From Cyclobacteriaceae bacterium (lineage in GTDB: Bacteria > Bacteroidota > Bacteroidia > Cytophagales > Cyclobacteriaceae), in contig JANQOR010000034.1 of NCBI GenBank assembly GCA_028285685.1, forward strand, positions 62,001-126,000: 64,000 nt of DNA, given 5' to 3'. A program made the position numbers and the translations under genes. Each line of letters starts with the position of its first letter. Position 1 is the first letter of the stretch. The notes below the pieces were generated by a model. It had not been told where the DNA came from, did not search any database, and was given only the letters and a program-made list of their open reading frames with translations. Positions 52,469 to 61,029 of this stretch are shown piece by piece.

Positions 52469-53950
52469 TTAGTCTCGGTATTTTCTGAAAAGAACCTTAA
52501 GCAGCTCCTTTACTTCATTGGATTGCATATCCCAGCTAAATTCCTTGGCATATCCCTGAACCAGAAATTCAACCGCATCATCAAAAGAGTCATATTCTTC
52601 AAGTTCATAAAGTGCATTCTGAAAGGATACCTGATCATCCTTAAAGAGTTCTTTGACAAACATGTATTGATGATTCACTGAAATTGATTCCATTAAGCTG
52701 TTTTTCTTCTCCTCCTCATGATGCTCCGCAACTGTTTTTTCTACGGCCTCAAATTGATCATTAATTGTCTCCACTTCAGGCTTCTCTTCTTCGTCTGATT
52801 CATTTGCCACCTGATCTTCTTCCGGAGGCATCTTTCCTGGTGCCGTTGCCTTTTCCTCATCTTCAAGCTGTTCATCTTCGACCACCTCTTCCGTATTCGA
52901 ATCCTCTTCCTTCATACTTTCCTCCACTACAGGAGCATCTTCGCTGGGTTCGTCCAGTTCATCTGCTGAATCTTCTTCTGTTTCCTTGACCTCATCAAAA
53001 AAACCTTCTTCGAATCCATCTATAGGTTCTTGTTCGGTATTTGACACCTCTTCAACTGATCCTTCATTATCTGCTGCCGGCTCACTACTCTCTTCTCCCC
53101 ATTTGAGGTCTTCTGGCATTACCCCTTGCTTCTCACCCCATCCAGGATGTATCATTCCCTCCGTAGCTTTCTCTTCCGCTTGAAAACGTAACTCATTGCT
53201 AGTTGCCTCTTCCTTAACTTCTTCCTCTTCCTCCTCCTCAACCTTACCCTGTTCTTTTATTTTGTCATCGGATGAGTCATCATCATTATCGAACACTTCG
53301 TCATCAAAGTCATCAAAATCTTCAGGAAACTCCTCGCTTAGGATCTTCTCAGGTTTGAGTGGAACAACCTCCGAAAGTAGTTCGGCCTCTGCCTCAAGTC
53401 CTTCTGTGCTACTGAATGGTTCGAATTCATCAGTAAGCTCATCGATTGCTTCCTCCGGAGTCAACCCGCGCATGTCTGATAGGAAGTTCTCAATATCCTT
53501 TTTGTAGATCTTGACATATCTCAGGCTATTCTCCACAAAACCATCATCAATACTATCCACCTCAGCACCATCAAGATCAATTTCCAAATATGCCTGCGGA
53601 GATGCCGCTAAATAGATAGTATCTTTTACTGCATTGTTAAGCAAGAGCTGAAACCTGTTTTTGTGGATTTCAATATTTTGAGATAGTACATTCATCAACT
53701 CAGCAAGCGCTTCTTGCACAGCCGCACTCTCATAGTTGAAAAAAGGACTTTCTAGCTTCTTCGATTCTCCCTGCCAATATTGAAAGATCAGTTTGATAAC
53801 AAATAGGTTTGTTTGTTTTGATGGCGTGATTTTTAAAATCTCTTTTCCCGTGATCGTAATTTTCTCTCCTGTGAAAAACGAATCCGTTACTTTCGCAGCA
53901 AATTTTTCACAGTAGCTATCGATAAAATCCTCGTTTAACTTTTTTTGCAT
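52469..53950 (-). CDS. Glu-rich protein with conserved N- and C-terminal domains, unknown function
   Basis: A 493-residue cytoplasmic protein. Residues about 1-185 look folded (KITITGKEILKITPSKQTNL), residues about 190-415 are very acidic low complexity (many Glu/Asp runs such as EEEEEEVKEE), and the last 80 residues (about 415-493) are again ordered, with YMFVKELFKDDQVSFQNALY and a helical end. The short C-terminal domain recurs in Bacteroidota as an uncharacterised conserved unit. It has no signal peptide or transmembrane helix. It lies 17 bases from the ECF sigma gene in the same direction and is divergent from the ferredoxin gene. Function not known. Confidence 0.75.
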   Translation of the reverse strand: MQKKLNEDFIDSYCEKFAAKVTDSFFTGEKITITGKEILKITPSKQTNLFVIKLIFQYWQGESKKLESPFFNYESAAVQEALAELMNVLSQNIEIHKNRFQLLLNNAVKDTIYLAASPQAYLEIDLDGAEVDSIDDGFVENSLRYVKIYKKDIENFLSDMRGLTPEEAIDELTDEFEPFSSTEGLEAEAELLSEVVPLKPEKILSEEFPEDFDDFDDEVFDNDDDSSDDKIKEQGKVEEEEEEEVKEEATSNELRFQAEEKATEGMIHPGWGEKQGVMPEDLKWGEESSEPAADNEGSVEEVSNTEQEPIDGFEEGFFDEVKETEEDSADELDEPSEDAPVVEESMKEEDSNTEEVVEDEQLEDEEKATAPGKMPPEEDQVANESDEEEKPEVETINDQFEAVEKTVAEHHEEEKKNSLMESISVNHQYMFVKELFKDDQVSFQNALYELEEYDSFDDAVEFLVQGYAKEFSWDMQSNEVKELLKVLFRKYRD

Positions 53951-53968
53951 TTGAATTAGAGAACGGTA

Positions 53969-54289
53969 ATGGCTAACATCATCTTAGATAACCTCCAAAG
54001 TAAAAGGATTATTACCAAGGATAAAAGTGAAAAATTGCTTCATATTTTGCTTCGTGAAACGGACTGGATGCACGCATGCGGAGGCAAAGGGAGATGTACG
54101 ACCTGCAAAATGCAAGTACTTGAAGGCAGTGAGAACTTGTCAGAAATAACCGAAGCAGAGAAAAAGTACATAAAATTGAACAAATTGCACTCAGATGAGC
54201 GACTGGCATGCCAGGTGTCTACGAATGGCGACCTGACAATTCGTGTAAAAAAAGAAAATCAGCTTCCGCATTTAAGATATGGTAAGTAA
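53969..54289 (+). CDS. [2Fe-2S] ferredoxin, plant type
   Basis: A 106-residue soluble ferredoxin. The cluster cysteines are Cys37, Cys43 and Cys46 in HACGGKGRCTTC and Cys81 in LACQVS, the CX5CX2C...C pattern of plant/mammal-type [2Fe-2S] proteins. It transfers single electrons; its partner is unknown. The stop is immediately followed by the tdk ATG at 54290. The 18-base space to the acidic protein gene is divergent. Confidence 0.95.
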   Translation: MANIILDNLQSKRIITKDKSEKLLHILLRETDWMHACGGKGRCTTCKMQVLEGSENLSEITEAEKKYIKLNKLHSDERLACQVSTNGDLTIRVKKENQLPHLRYGK

Positions 54290-54871
54290 ATGTTTGTTGA
54301 GCCACACATAGGAAATGGATATTTGAACCGAGGCGGCTGGATTGAGGTTGTTTGTGGATCAATGTTCTCCGGGAAAACCGAAGAACTAATTCGCAGACTC
54401 ACTCGGGCCCTGATTGCGAACCAGAAAGTAGAGATCTTCAAACCTGCTATTGATAAGCGCTACGACAAAAAGAAGATCGTATCTCATAAAGATTCAGTTA
54501 TAGCTTCAACACCTGTAAATTTTGCAAACGACATACTATTACGAGTGGGGGATTGTGAAGTGGTCGGTATAGATGAAGCCCAGTTCTTTGATGACGAGGT
54601 AGTAAATGTCGCTGACGAGCTGGCCAACCAGGGAAAAAGGGTAATTGTTGCTGGCTTGGATATGGATTTTAAAGGACGACCGTTTAAGCCTATGGATGCC
54701 CTGATGTCAATTGCGGAGTACATCACTAAAGTACATGCTGTATGTATGAAATGTGGAAGTGTTGCCTCGTATTCCCATCGGCGGACTAAGTCCAAACAAA
54801 CAATAGTTTTAGGAGAAAAAGATGTCTATGAGGCACTTTGCAGGAATTGTTTTTTTGAAGCTCGGTCTTAG
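54290..54871 (+). CDS. tdk: Thymidine kinase (type II)
   Basis: A 193-residue thymidine kinase that phosphorylates thymidine with ATP for salvage. P-loop GSMFSGKT (about 23-30); Walker B-type DEAQFFD (about 97-103); zinc cysteines in CMKCG and CRNC near the C-terminus mark the type II family. The ATG at 54290 gives 13 residues before the conserved GWIEVVCGSMF. Its 3' end overlaps the porZ start by 50 bases. Confidence 0.97.
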   Translation: MFVEPHIGNGYLNRGGWIEVVCGSMFSGKTEELIRRLTRALIANQKVEIFKPAIDKRYDKKKIVSHKDSVIASTPVNFANDILLRVGDCEVVGIDEAQFFDDEVVNVADELANQGKRVIVAGLDMDFKGRPFKPMDALMSIAEYITKVHAVCMKCGSVASYSHRRTKSKQTIVLGEKDVYEALCRNCFFEARS

Positions 54872-56975
54872 CGGCTGCCTTTTGCTCGGATTCCAGGCCT
54901 ATTCACAGGATATTCCCGTCGGCACCTGGCGCACACATTTTAGCTATAATAATGGACGGATACTCGAAAAAACATCAGATAAGATCTTTTGTGCGGTAGA
55001 GAACGGGCTCTTCTCAGTTGATTTGTCAGATAACTCGATTAGGAAGCTTTCCAAAATTGACGGGTTATCTGATGTTGGTGTTTCAGCAATGAAGTACAAC
55101 TCCGACGAGAATACATTAGTTATTGGTTACCGCTCCGGCCTTGTAGATTTCATTTCCGACGATGGTATATCCACTTTACAGGAAGTTGCTCTGTCTAACC
55201 TCGATGGCAGCAAGACAATTAATGACATAGCTTTCTTTCAATCCAGAACTTTTCTTGCAACAGAATTAGGGATCGTAGTTGTAAGTAATGATGAGACAAC
55301 CATTTTGGAAAATTTCACCCAAATTGGGGAAGGAGGTGCAGAAGTACGGGTATCAGAAATAGAGATTCTGGGAGACGTTCTTTTTGCCAAGACGAATTTC
55401 GGCTTGCAAAACGGAAATCTGACAAATAACCTGCTAGACTTTAACAATTGGAATCACCATACAGCAACTGATCAATTGACGGAACTGACTGCGGTGAATG
55501 ATGAACTATTTGCGCTAAATGGCCAGGACCTCCATCGTTTCGGCAGTGACCTCTGGACCGATGGTGGAATTGATCTTCCGAACAATGCTAGCAAACTGTA
55601 TTCGGTTGAGGCAAAATTAATGACAGCAACCAGCCAGTCGCTCTATGAATTGCAGGGATCGTCATTTGAAGAAATCGCTTCTATCGTGGCACAGGTAGTG
55701 AACGACATCGATATTGTAAATGGTGAATATCTGGTTGCCGACGGGCTGTTAGGTTTACAAGCTAATGAATCAAATCTCTCACCATCCGGTCCACTTTTTG
55801 ATCAATATTCCAGACTACGTGTGATAGATAATACTGCTTATGGTTTTCATGCTCCATCCCCGGAAACTTACGATGGATCCATTAAAGTTGATGGTTATTC
55901 TGTTTTTGCTGAAGGGGCGTGGTCCACAGAACAAGTCTCCAATTTCCTCAACGTCTCAGACATCGGCCAATATCAAGGGGTAACCTATTTATCGTCGATA
56001 GGTGACGGCTTGCTCGACCAAAATTCGGGAGAGATTATTGATGATATTCCACAGAGTGATAGTTCGCTTGACACCGTTATTGCCACACTCGGTCAGCGTC
56101 AGCATCTTTGGGTTTCTTCCTTTTCCAGCACTGATCCGATCCACCAGTTTGATGGCGATCAGTGGACTTCATTTTCTGCCACTTTATTACTCGACGATAA
56201 GTTTACAAGTATCTCTACTTCTCAAACAGGTATTTTCTGGGGAAGCACCAGCACCGGAAGAATGATTGTCTTTGACCCAGAGGAAATGAGAGCATTTGCA
56301 TTGAATGCAATCCCCGGTCAATTACAGGACTTTGAAATAAGTATTGAGGATGACGCCTGGATCGCAACATCCAATGGACCAACAACGAACCCCGATGCCT
56401 CTTTCATTTTCCAGGACGATCAGCTTATACTACCTACTTTTGAAGGTAGGGTCTTGTTTGAGGGTGAGCAGATCAACGTCATAGAAACAGATGGTGGAAA
56501 CAGAGTATGGTTTGGGACCGAAAGAGGTCTCTGGGTCTTTAGCGAAAATACATCAGAACAGGTGGCTCAATTTAATATTGATAATAGTCCTCTTCCATCA
56601 GACAATGTTCTTGACCTTGCATACAATGAGGAAAATGGAGAGATGTTCATTGCAACGGACATGGGACTGGTCTCATATAGAAGTGCCTCATCCGTAGGAA
56701 GTGTTGCGCATCAAAATGTGAATATATTTCCCAACCCGGTATCTCCAGACTATGTAGGGTTAATTGGTATTGAAGGCTTGGGTAAAAACACTTCCGTAAA
56801 AATTACTGATATCAATGGAAACCTGGTGAAAGAATTAAATGCGAACGGCAGTTCTGCATCATGGGACATGAAAAATGTAGCCAACCAAGAGGTTGTCACA
56901 GGAGTCTATTTGATTTTCAGTTCCGATCCAGAGGGAGTGGAGACCTACGTTGGTAAGATTGCAGTTATACGATAA
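54822..56975 (+). CDS. porZ: T9SS-associated protein PorZ
   Basis: A 717-residue exported protein: signal peptide about 1-28 (ending AYSQ), then DIPVGTWRTHFSYNNG, the hallmark start of the PorZ N-terminal beta-propeller. Two seven-bladed propeller regions (about 30-620) with repeated LxxLxVGYxxG / FGTERGLWVF strands are followed by a C-terminal sorting-type domain (about 640-717, NIFPNPV ... TGVYLIFSSD). In Porphyromonas, PorZ is a surface part of the T9SS attachment complex that presents A-LPS to the sortase PorU. Starts 50 bases inside tdk (an ATG two codons later is equally possible); recO starts at its stop. Confidence 0.92.
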   Translation: MSMRHFAGIVFLKLGLSGCLLLGFQAYSQDIPVGTWRTHFSYNNGRILEKTSDKIFCAVENGLFSVDLSDNSIRKLSKIDGLSDVGVSAMKYNSDENTLVIGYRSGLVDFISDDGISTLQEVALSNLDGSKTINDIAFFQSRTFLATELGIVVVSNDETTILENFTQIGEGGAEVRVSEIEILGDVLFAKTNFGLQNGNLTNNLLDFNNWNHHTATDQLTELTAVNDELFALNGQDLHRFGSDLWTDGGIDLPNNASKLYSVEAKLMTATSQSLYELQGSSFEEIASIVAQVVNDIDIVNGEYLVADGLLGLQANESNLSPSGPLFDQYSRLRVIDNTAYGFHAPSPETYDGSIKVDGYSVFAEGAWSTEQVSNFLNVSDIGQYQGVTYLSSIGDGLLDQNSGEIIDDIPQSDSSLDTVIATLGQRQHLWVSSFSSTDPIHQFDGDQWTSFSATLLLDDKFTSISTSQTGIFWGSTSTGRMIVFDPEEMRAFALNAIPGQLQDFEISIEDDAWIATSNGPTTNPDASFIFQDDQLILPTFEGRVLFEGEQINVIETDGGNRVWFGTERGLWVFSENTSEQVAQFNIDNSPLPSDNVLDLAYNEENGEMFIATDMGLVSYRSASSVGSVAHQNVNIFPNPVSPDYVGLIGIEGLGKNTSVKITDINGNLVKELNANGSSASWDMKNVANQEVVTGVYLIFSSDPEGVETYVGKIAVIR

Positions 56976-57652
56976 TGGTTGTCAACACAAATGGAATAGT
57001 TCTCAATTACATCAAGTATGGAGATAGCAGTATCATTGTCCGGATCTTCACCGAGGAACTTGGATACGGTTCATTCATAGTCAACTCAATAAGAAGCGCA
57101 AAGTCAAAAAAGAGCATCGGTCACTTTCAGCCCTTTAGCATTTTGGAGTTGGTTCTCTACGTAAAAGAATCGCGCGACCTGCAACGTATTTCGGATTTCA
57201 AAAGTCACATTCCATTGCCTGAAATTCAGAAGAACTTTACCAAGAGTACAATTACCCTTTTCTTAACGGAGATCTTATCAAGACTGCTGCAATCTGAACA
57301 GTCGGCCAATCATGAGCTCTACCATTTTATCAGCCAGTCCATCAAAGAATTCAACTCCCTGCAATCAGGTGTAGAAAATTTCCATCTACAATTCTTGTTG
57401 AAAGTGGCTACTCACCTTGGATTTGCTATCGATGATTTCGAAACGTTGTTTACTTCGATCGATAAGTTGGTTCCTCATGCCCACGGAGAGCATGTCCTCG
57501 AAAAATTGATTGTTGAGCCATTTGGCATCAGTTTGGACGTAGATCGTTCCATTCGAAACGAAGTAATTGATATCATGCTGGACTACTTTCAACATCATGC
57601 GCAACTACCGAGACCAAAATCACTTGCGGTGCTAAGAAGAGTGTTGAACTAG
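56975..57652 (+). CDS. recO: DNA repair protein RecO
   Basis: A 225-residue recombination mediator that loads RecA with RecR and binds ssDNA via an N-terminal OB-fold. N-terminal TNGIVLNYIKYGDSSIIVRIF (about 5-25) is characteristic; the C-terminal part is helical. No Cys residues at all are present, so the zinc finger of some RecO proteins is absent, as in many Bacteroidota. Its ATG overlaps the porZ stop by one base. Confidence 0.94.
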   Translation: MVVNTNGIVLNYIKYGDSSIIVRIFTEELGYGSFIVNSIRSAKSKKSIGHFQPFSILELVLYVKESRDLQRISDFKSHIPLPEIQKNFTKSTITLFLTEILSRLLQSEQSANHELYHFISQSIKEFNSLQSGVENFHLQFLLKVATHLGFAIDDFETLFTSIDKLVPHAHGEHVLEKLIVEPFGISLDVDRSIRNEVIDIMLDYFQHHAQLPRPKSLAVLRRVLN

Positions 57653-57705
57653 GAATCGTTTCCTAATTTCTTTTTTAAATTTAGCTGATCATTAACCTTA
57701 TCCTT

Positions 57706-58668
57706 ATGGCAGAAATTCTCTTCGATGAAATCCCCTCTTTAGATCTAAATGACTTTACCTCTGACAATGCAGATGACAAGCAAGAGTTCGTGAAAAGACT
57801 AGGGGAGGCTTACAACAATATAGGATTTGTCTCGATCAAAAATCATGGGTTGTCAGATGCGTTGGTGAGTAGGCTATATAATACGATCGAAGCTTTTTTT
57901 AAACTTCCAGATGATATCAAGAGAAAATATGAGAAAACACAGCTGTTTGGCCAAAGAGGATATATAAGCAAGGGCAAGGAAAAAGCCAAGGGCAGAAACA
58001 CCGGTGATCTCAAGGAATTCTTCCATGTAGGTCAGCCTGATGATAACAAGCCAGATAACTATCCTTCCAACATTTGGCCTGAGGAAATAGAAGATTTTCA
58101 GCAGACTACCTCTGAAGCATTTCGAACTCTTCAGGCTGCTGGAGTTCAAATGCTTAGAGCAATTGCCCTCTATCTGAAACTCCCTGAAAACTATTTCGAC
58201 GATAAAGTGGCCAAAGGAAATAGCATCCTAAGGCCTATCCACTACTTCCCTATTGAAAATCCGGATGAGATTCCGGATGATGCGGTGAGGGCAGCGGAGC
58301 ATGGAGATATAAACCTTATCACCCTTTTGATGGGTGCGAGTGCGGATGGGCTCCAGGTCCTTAGAAGGGATGGCAAGTGGATTCCAATTACCGCATTACC
58401 CGACCAAATAGTTGTCAATGTAGGAGATATGATGGAGAGATTGACGAATCACAAGCTTAAGTCTACGGTGCATCGAGTGGTTAACCCTCCAAGAGAAATG
58501 ATGCATACATCGAGGTATTCCATACCATTCTTCCTTCATCCGATTTCTGAAATGGACCTGACCTGCCTGGACAATTGTATAGATGAAAATCACCCAAAAG
58601 ATTTTGAAGACATTTTAGCTGGAGATTTTTTACAACAACGATTACAAGAAATCGGACTTAAGAACTAA
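57706..58668 (+). CDS. 2-oxoglutarate/Fe(II)-dependent oxygenase, isopenicillin-N-synthase-like
   Basis: A 320-residue non-heme iron enzyme. N-terminal DIOX_N part (about 5-120, GFVSIKNHGLSDALV) and C-terminal 2OG-Fe(II) domain (about 170-280). Iron ligands: His199 and Asp201 in EHGDINLITLL and His256 in STVHRVVN, with Arg270-x-Ser272 binding 2-oxoglutarate. Similar to gibberellin/isopenicillin synthase-family oxygenases found widely in bacteria; the substrate is unknown. Ends one base into chrA. Confidence 0.93.
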   Translation: MAEILFDEIPSLDLNDFTSDNADDKQEFVKRLGEAYNNIGFVSIKNHGLSDALVSRLYNTIEAFFKLPDDIKRKYEKTQLFGQRGYISKGKEKAKGRNTGDLKEFFHVGQPDDNKPDNYPSNIWPEEIEDFQQTTSEAFRTLQAAGVQMLRAIALYLKLPENYFDDKVAKGNSILRPIHYFPIENPDEIPDDAVRAAEHGDINLITLLMGASADGLQVLRRDGKWIPITALPDQIVVNVGDMMERLTNHKLKSTVHRVVNPPREMMHTSRYSIPFFLHPISEMDLTCLDNCIDENHPKDFEDILAGDFLQQRLQEIGLKN

Positions 58669-59837
58669 TGACTGTCCGTAGGGTCAGAAATATAATTTTT
58701 CTTAGAGATGTATTCATTTTATCGCTGACTGCTTTTGGCGGACCGCAAGGGCATCTTGCCATGTTCATGGATATGATGGTCAAAAAGAGAGCATACCTCA
58801 CTGAAGAAGATCTTATTGAACTTTTTGCCCTTTGCCAAGTCCTGCCCGGCCCAACTTCCACTCAGACAATTACCGCTCTTGGTTTCAAAATCGGAGGACC
58901 AAACCTTGCCTACCTCACCCTGCTTGTCTGGATGTGGCCTGCTGTAACCATTATGACGACCGCAGGCATTATTGTAAATACAAATATTGATTTAGGATTT
59001 ATGCGTTTCATTCTACCTATGGTGGTGGGAATCGTAGCTTTTTCGGCCTATCGAATTGCCAACAAGGTGGTTACGACAAAACTTGGAATGGCACTCATGT
59101 TGTTCTCTGCAGTTGCTTCATACGTTCTAAAATCTCCTTATGCCTTTCCGTCGTTGATCATTCTTGGAGGCCTGATAACCACGATCAAATACAAGCAGCA
59201 ACCTATCGAAGAAAAAGAGCGAATAAAAATTCAATGGTCTAACTTGATCCTTTGGATAGCCGTGCTGATCGTTGCAGCAGGACTCGGCGGTGTCACACAA
59301 TATTTGCCAATTAAAATCTTCGAGAATTTCTACCGGAATGGCAGTTTGATTTTTGGGGGCGGACAAGTTTTAGTCCCGCTTCTATATACGGAGTTCGTGG
59401 AGTTCAAAGAATATCTGACATCGGAACAATTTATCTCAGGCTATGGATTTGTTCAAGCCATTCCCGGACCTGTCTTCTCCTTTTCTGCTTATGTCGGAAG
59501 CCTGAGCATGAATGAATTTGGAATTGGCGGTCAAATCCTTGGTGCGATTCTCGCGGCTATTGGAATTTTCCTTCCAGGCACATTCCTGATATTCTTTATC
59601 ATCAGGTTTTGGGAGCAATTGAAAAAATATCGTCTTGTAAAAGCATCACTTGAGGGGATCAACGCAGTTAGTTCAGGGATGGTGATTGCCGCCACTTTTT
59701 TGATCTTAGTACCAATGGAGCAAAATGTTTTGAACTACGCATTGATTGTAGCCACAGTTTCCATGCAACGCTTCACCAAAATTCCCACACCATTTATCAT
59801 CATAGGTGGGCTAATCTTCGGGATATTTTTTGGATAA
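58668..59837 (+). CDS. chrA: Chromate transporter, long-chain (two-domain)
   Basis: A 389-residue membrane protein of the CHR family, which effluxes chromate. Two homologous CHR domains are visible: the first starts FGGPQGHLAMF (about residues 24-34) with CQVLPGPTSTQ; the second has LIFGGGQVLVPLL (about 226-238) and VQAIPGPVFSF. About 10-12 TM helices. Its ATG overlaps the oxygenase stop by one base, so both are cotranscribed. Chromate is the family substrate; the in vivo substrate here is not shown. Confidence 0.94.
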   Translation: MTVRRVRNIIFLRDVFILSLTAFGGPQGHLAMFMDMMVKKRAYLTEEDLIELFALCQVLPGPTSTQTITALGFKIGGPNLAYLTLLVWMWPAVTIMTTAGIIVNTNIDLGFMRFILPMVVGIVAFSAYRIANKVVTTKLGMALMLFSAVASYVLKSPYAFPSLIILGGLITTIKYKQQPIEEKERIKIQWSNLILWIAVLIVAAGLGGVTQYLPIKIFENFYRNGSLIFGGGQVLVPLLYTEFVEFKEYLTSEQFISGYGFVQAIPGPVFSFSAYVGSLSMNEFGIGGQILGAILAAIGIFLPGTFLIFFIIRFWEQLKKYRLVKASLEGINAVSSGMVIAATFLILVPMEQNVLNYALIVATVSMQRFTKIPTPFIIIGGLIFGIFFG

Positions 59838-59842
59838 AAAAA

Positions 59843-59863
59843 CCCATCAAGCAATTTGATGGG
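59843..59863. terminator. Bidirectional terminator between chrA and ompH
   Basis: A perfect 8-bp stem (CCCATCAA / TTGATGGG) with a 5-base loop, preceded by AAAAAAA and followed by CTAATTTTTT, so it can work in both directions between the convergent chrA and OmpH genes. Confidence 0.85.
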
Positions 59864-59887
59864 CTAATTTTTTACTTCGAATTCCAT

Positions 59888-60421
59888 TTAGTTTCCACCA
59901 TCGGCTGGAGGATCTATTCCAAGCTTCTTCAATACCAGATCAGAGACATTATCCTCTTCCCGGGCATATAGAAGAACACTAAACCCTGGACTTCCAGAGC
60001 TGAATATGTGTGTGTATCCATTTTCTTTGGCTACTTGCTCAATGGCAGTTCCAATTTTTTCATATGCCGGGCTTACAAGTTGGTTTCTCTTGTTACCCAA
60101 TGATTGTTGTGCTTGTTGCTCAAAGGAAGCAATTTCTTGCTGCATGTTTTGCAGTTCTTGCTCTTTGTCAAGTCTGACGGCATCAATCATACTGGCGCCA
60201 TTCTGCTGATAATCAGCGGCCTTTGCCTGAAACTCATCGTATTTAGACTTCAACTGATTTTGCAATTGTGATTCGTAAGCTGTCAAATCACTTTCAATTT
60301 GCTTTGCTTCAGGCATCAAGCTCAAGATATAGTCAGCGTTTGTATATCCTATTTTAAGTTGTGCCATCAGCCCAAGGCCAACAATTGAAAGGGCTGCACT
60401 AAGTAAAATTCTCGATTTCAT
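59888..60421 (-). CDS. OmpH/Skp-family periplasmic chaperone (second copy)
   Basis: A 177-residue periplasmic chaperone with signal peptide about 1-20, IGYTNADYILSLMPEAKQIE start of the mature part, and a long Gln-rich coiled coil (about 40-110). Skp/OmpH chaperones hold unfolded outer-membrane proteins for BamA. It is a paralogue of the gene upstream at 60495 with the same length. Both follow bamA on the minus strand, 73 bases apart. Confidence 0.92.
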   Translation of the reverse strand: MKSRILLSAALSIVGLGLMAQLKIGYTNADYILSLMPEAKQIESDLTAYESQLQNQLKSKYDEFQAKAADYQQNGASMIDAVRLDKEQELQNMQQEIASFEQQAQQSLGNKRNQLVSPAYEKIGTAIEQVAKENGYTHIFSSGSPGFSVLLYAREEDNVSDLVLKKLGIDPPADGGN

Positions 60422-60494
60422 GTTTTCTAAATTTATTTTCGACCTTCCGGTCCTCTTCTTATTAAGGTTTTTGATCTCTATTCAAATATTGTGC

Positions 60495-61028
60495 TCAGTT
60501 GTTGCCAGCAGTCTGATTTTCTACCAATCCAAGATCTTCCAGTACAAAATCCGTATAATCATGGATAGGATCCGTATAAATCATCACCAAATCTCCTGAC
60601 TTGTCAAACACAATTTGGAGTCTGTTGTTCTTCGCCACTCTTTCCACAGCTTCAAACACTTCATCTTGTACCGGTTTGACCAACTCTTTCTTCTTGAGAA
60701 AATAGAGCCCATCAAATCCAAAAATTTGCTGTTGATATTCTTTCACTTCCTTCCACTTCCTGTCTATCTCAGCTATTCGATCTGTTCTCATGTCCTGTGT
60801 AAGCAAAACTTCTTCTGCTTTCAGGGCCACCTCCATTCCTTCTACTTCGGAGTACATTTCCTGGATCTCCACCTCCCAACCCTTCGCTAATTTCTCAATT
60901 TCAGCTTGGGCCTCCTTATACTCCGGCATTTTGCTCAGAATATATTGAGAATCCACATAGCCAAATTTTTGCGCAAATGTAACAGTAACACACAACAATG
61001 AAAATAGGAGTGCTATTGACTTTTTCAT
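60495..61028 (-). CDS. OmpH/Skp-family periplasmic chaperone (first copy)
   Basis: A 177-residue periplasmic chaperone. The ATG at 61028 is chosen because the signal peptide (about 1-19, ending VTFAQ) starts there; the in-frame extension upstream would lie inside bamA. The mature part begins KFGYVDSQYILSKMPEYKEA, followed by coiled-coil helices (about 40-115). It starts one base after the bamA stop, so it is translated with bamA. It delivers nascent outer-membrane proteins to the BAM complex. Confidence 0.94.
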   Translation of the reverse strand: MKKSIALLFSLLCVTVTFAQKFGYVDSQYILSKMPEYKEAQAEIEKLAKGWEVEIQEMYSEVEGMEVALKAEEVLLTQDMRTDRIAEIDRKWKEVKEYQQQIFGFDGLYFLKKKELVKPVQDEVFEAVERVAKNNRLQIVFDKSGDLVMIYTDPIHDYTDFVLEDLGLVENQTAGNN

Positions 61029-61029
61029 A

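Noticed and set aside
52765-53507. Ser/Leu/Pro-rich open frames on the plus strand opposite the acidic protein
   Set aside because: Glu/Asp codons read backwards give Ser, Leu and Phe runs; these are reflections of the acidic gene with no independent support.
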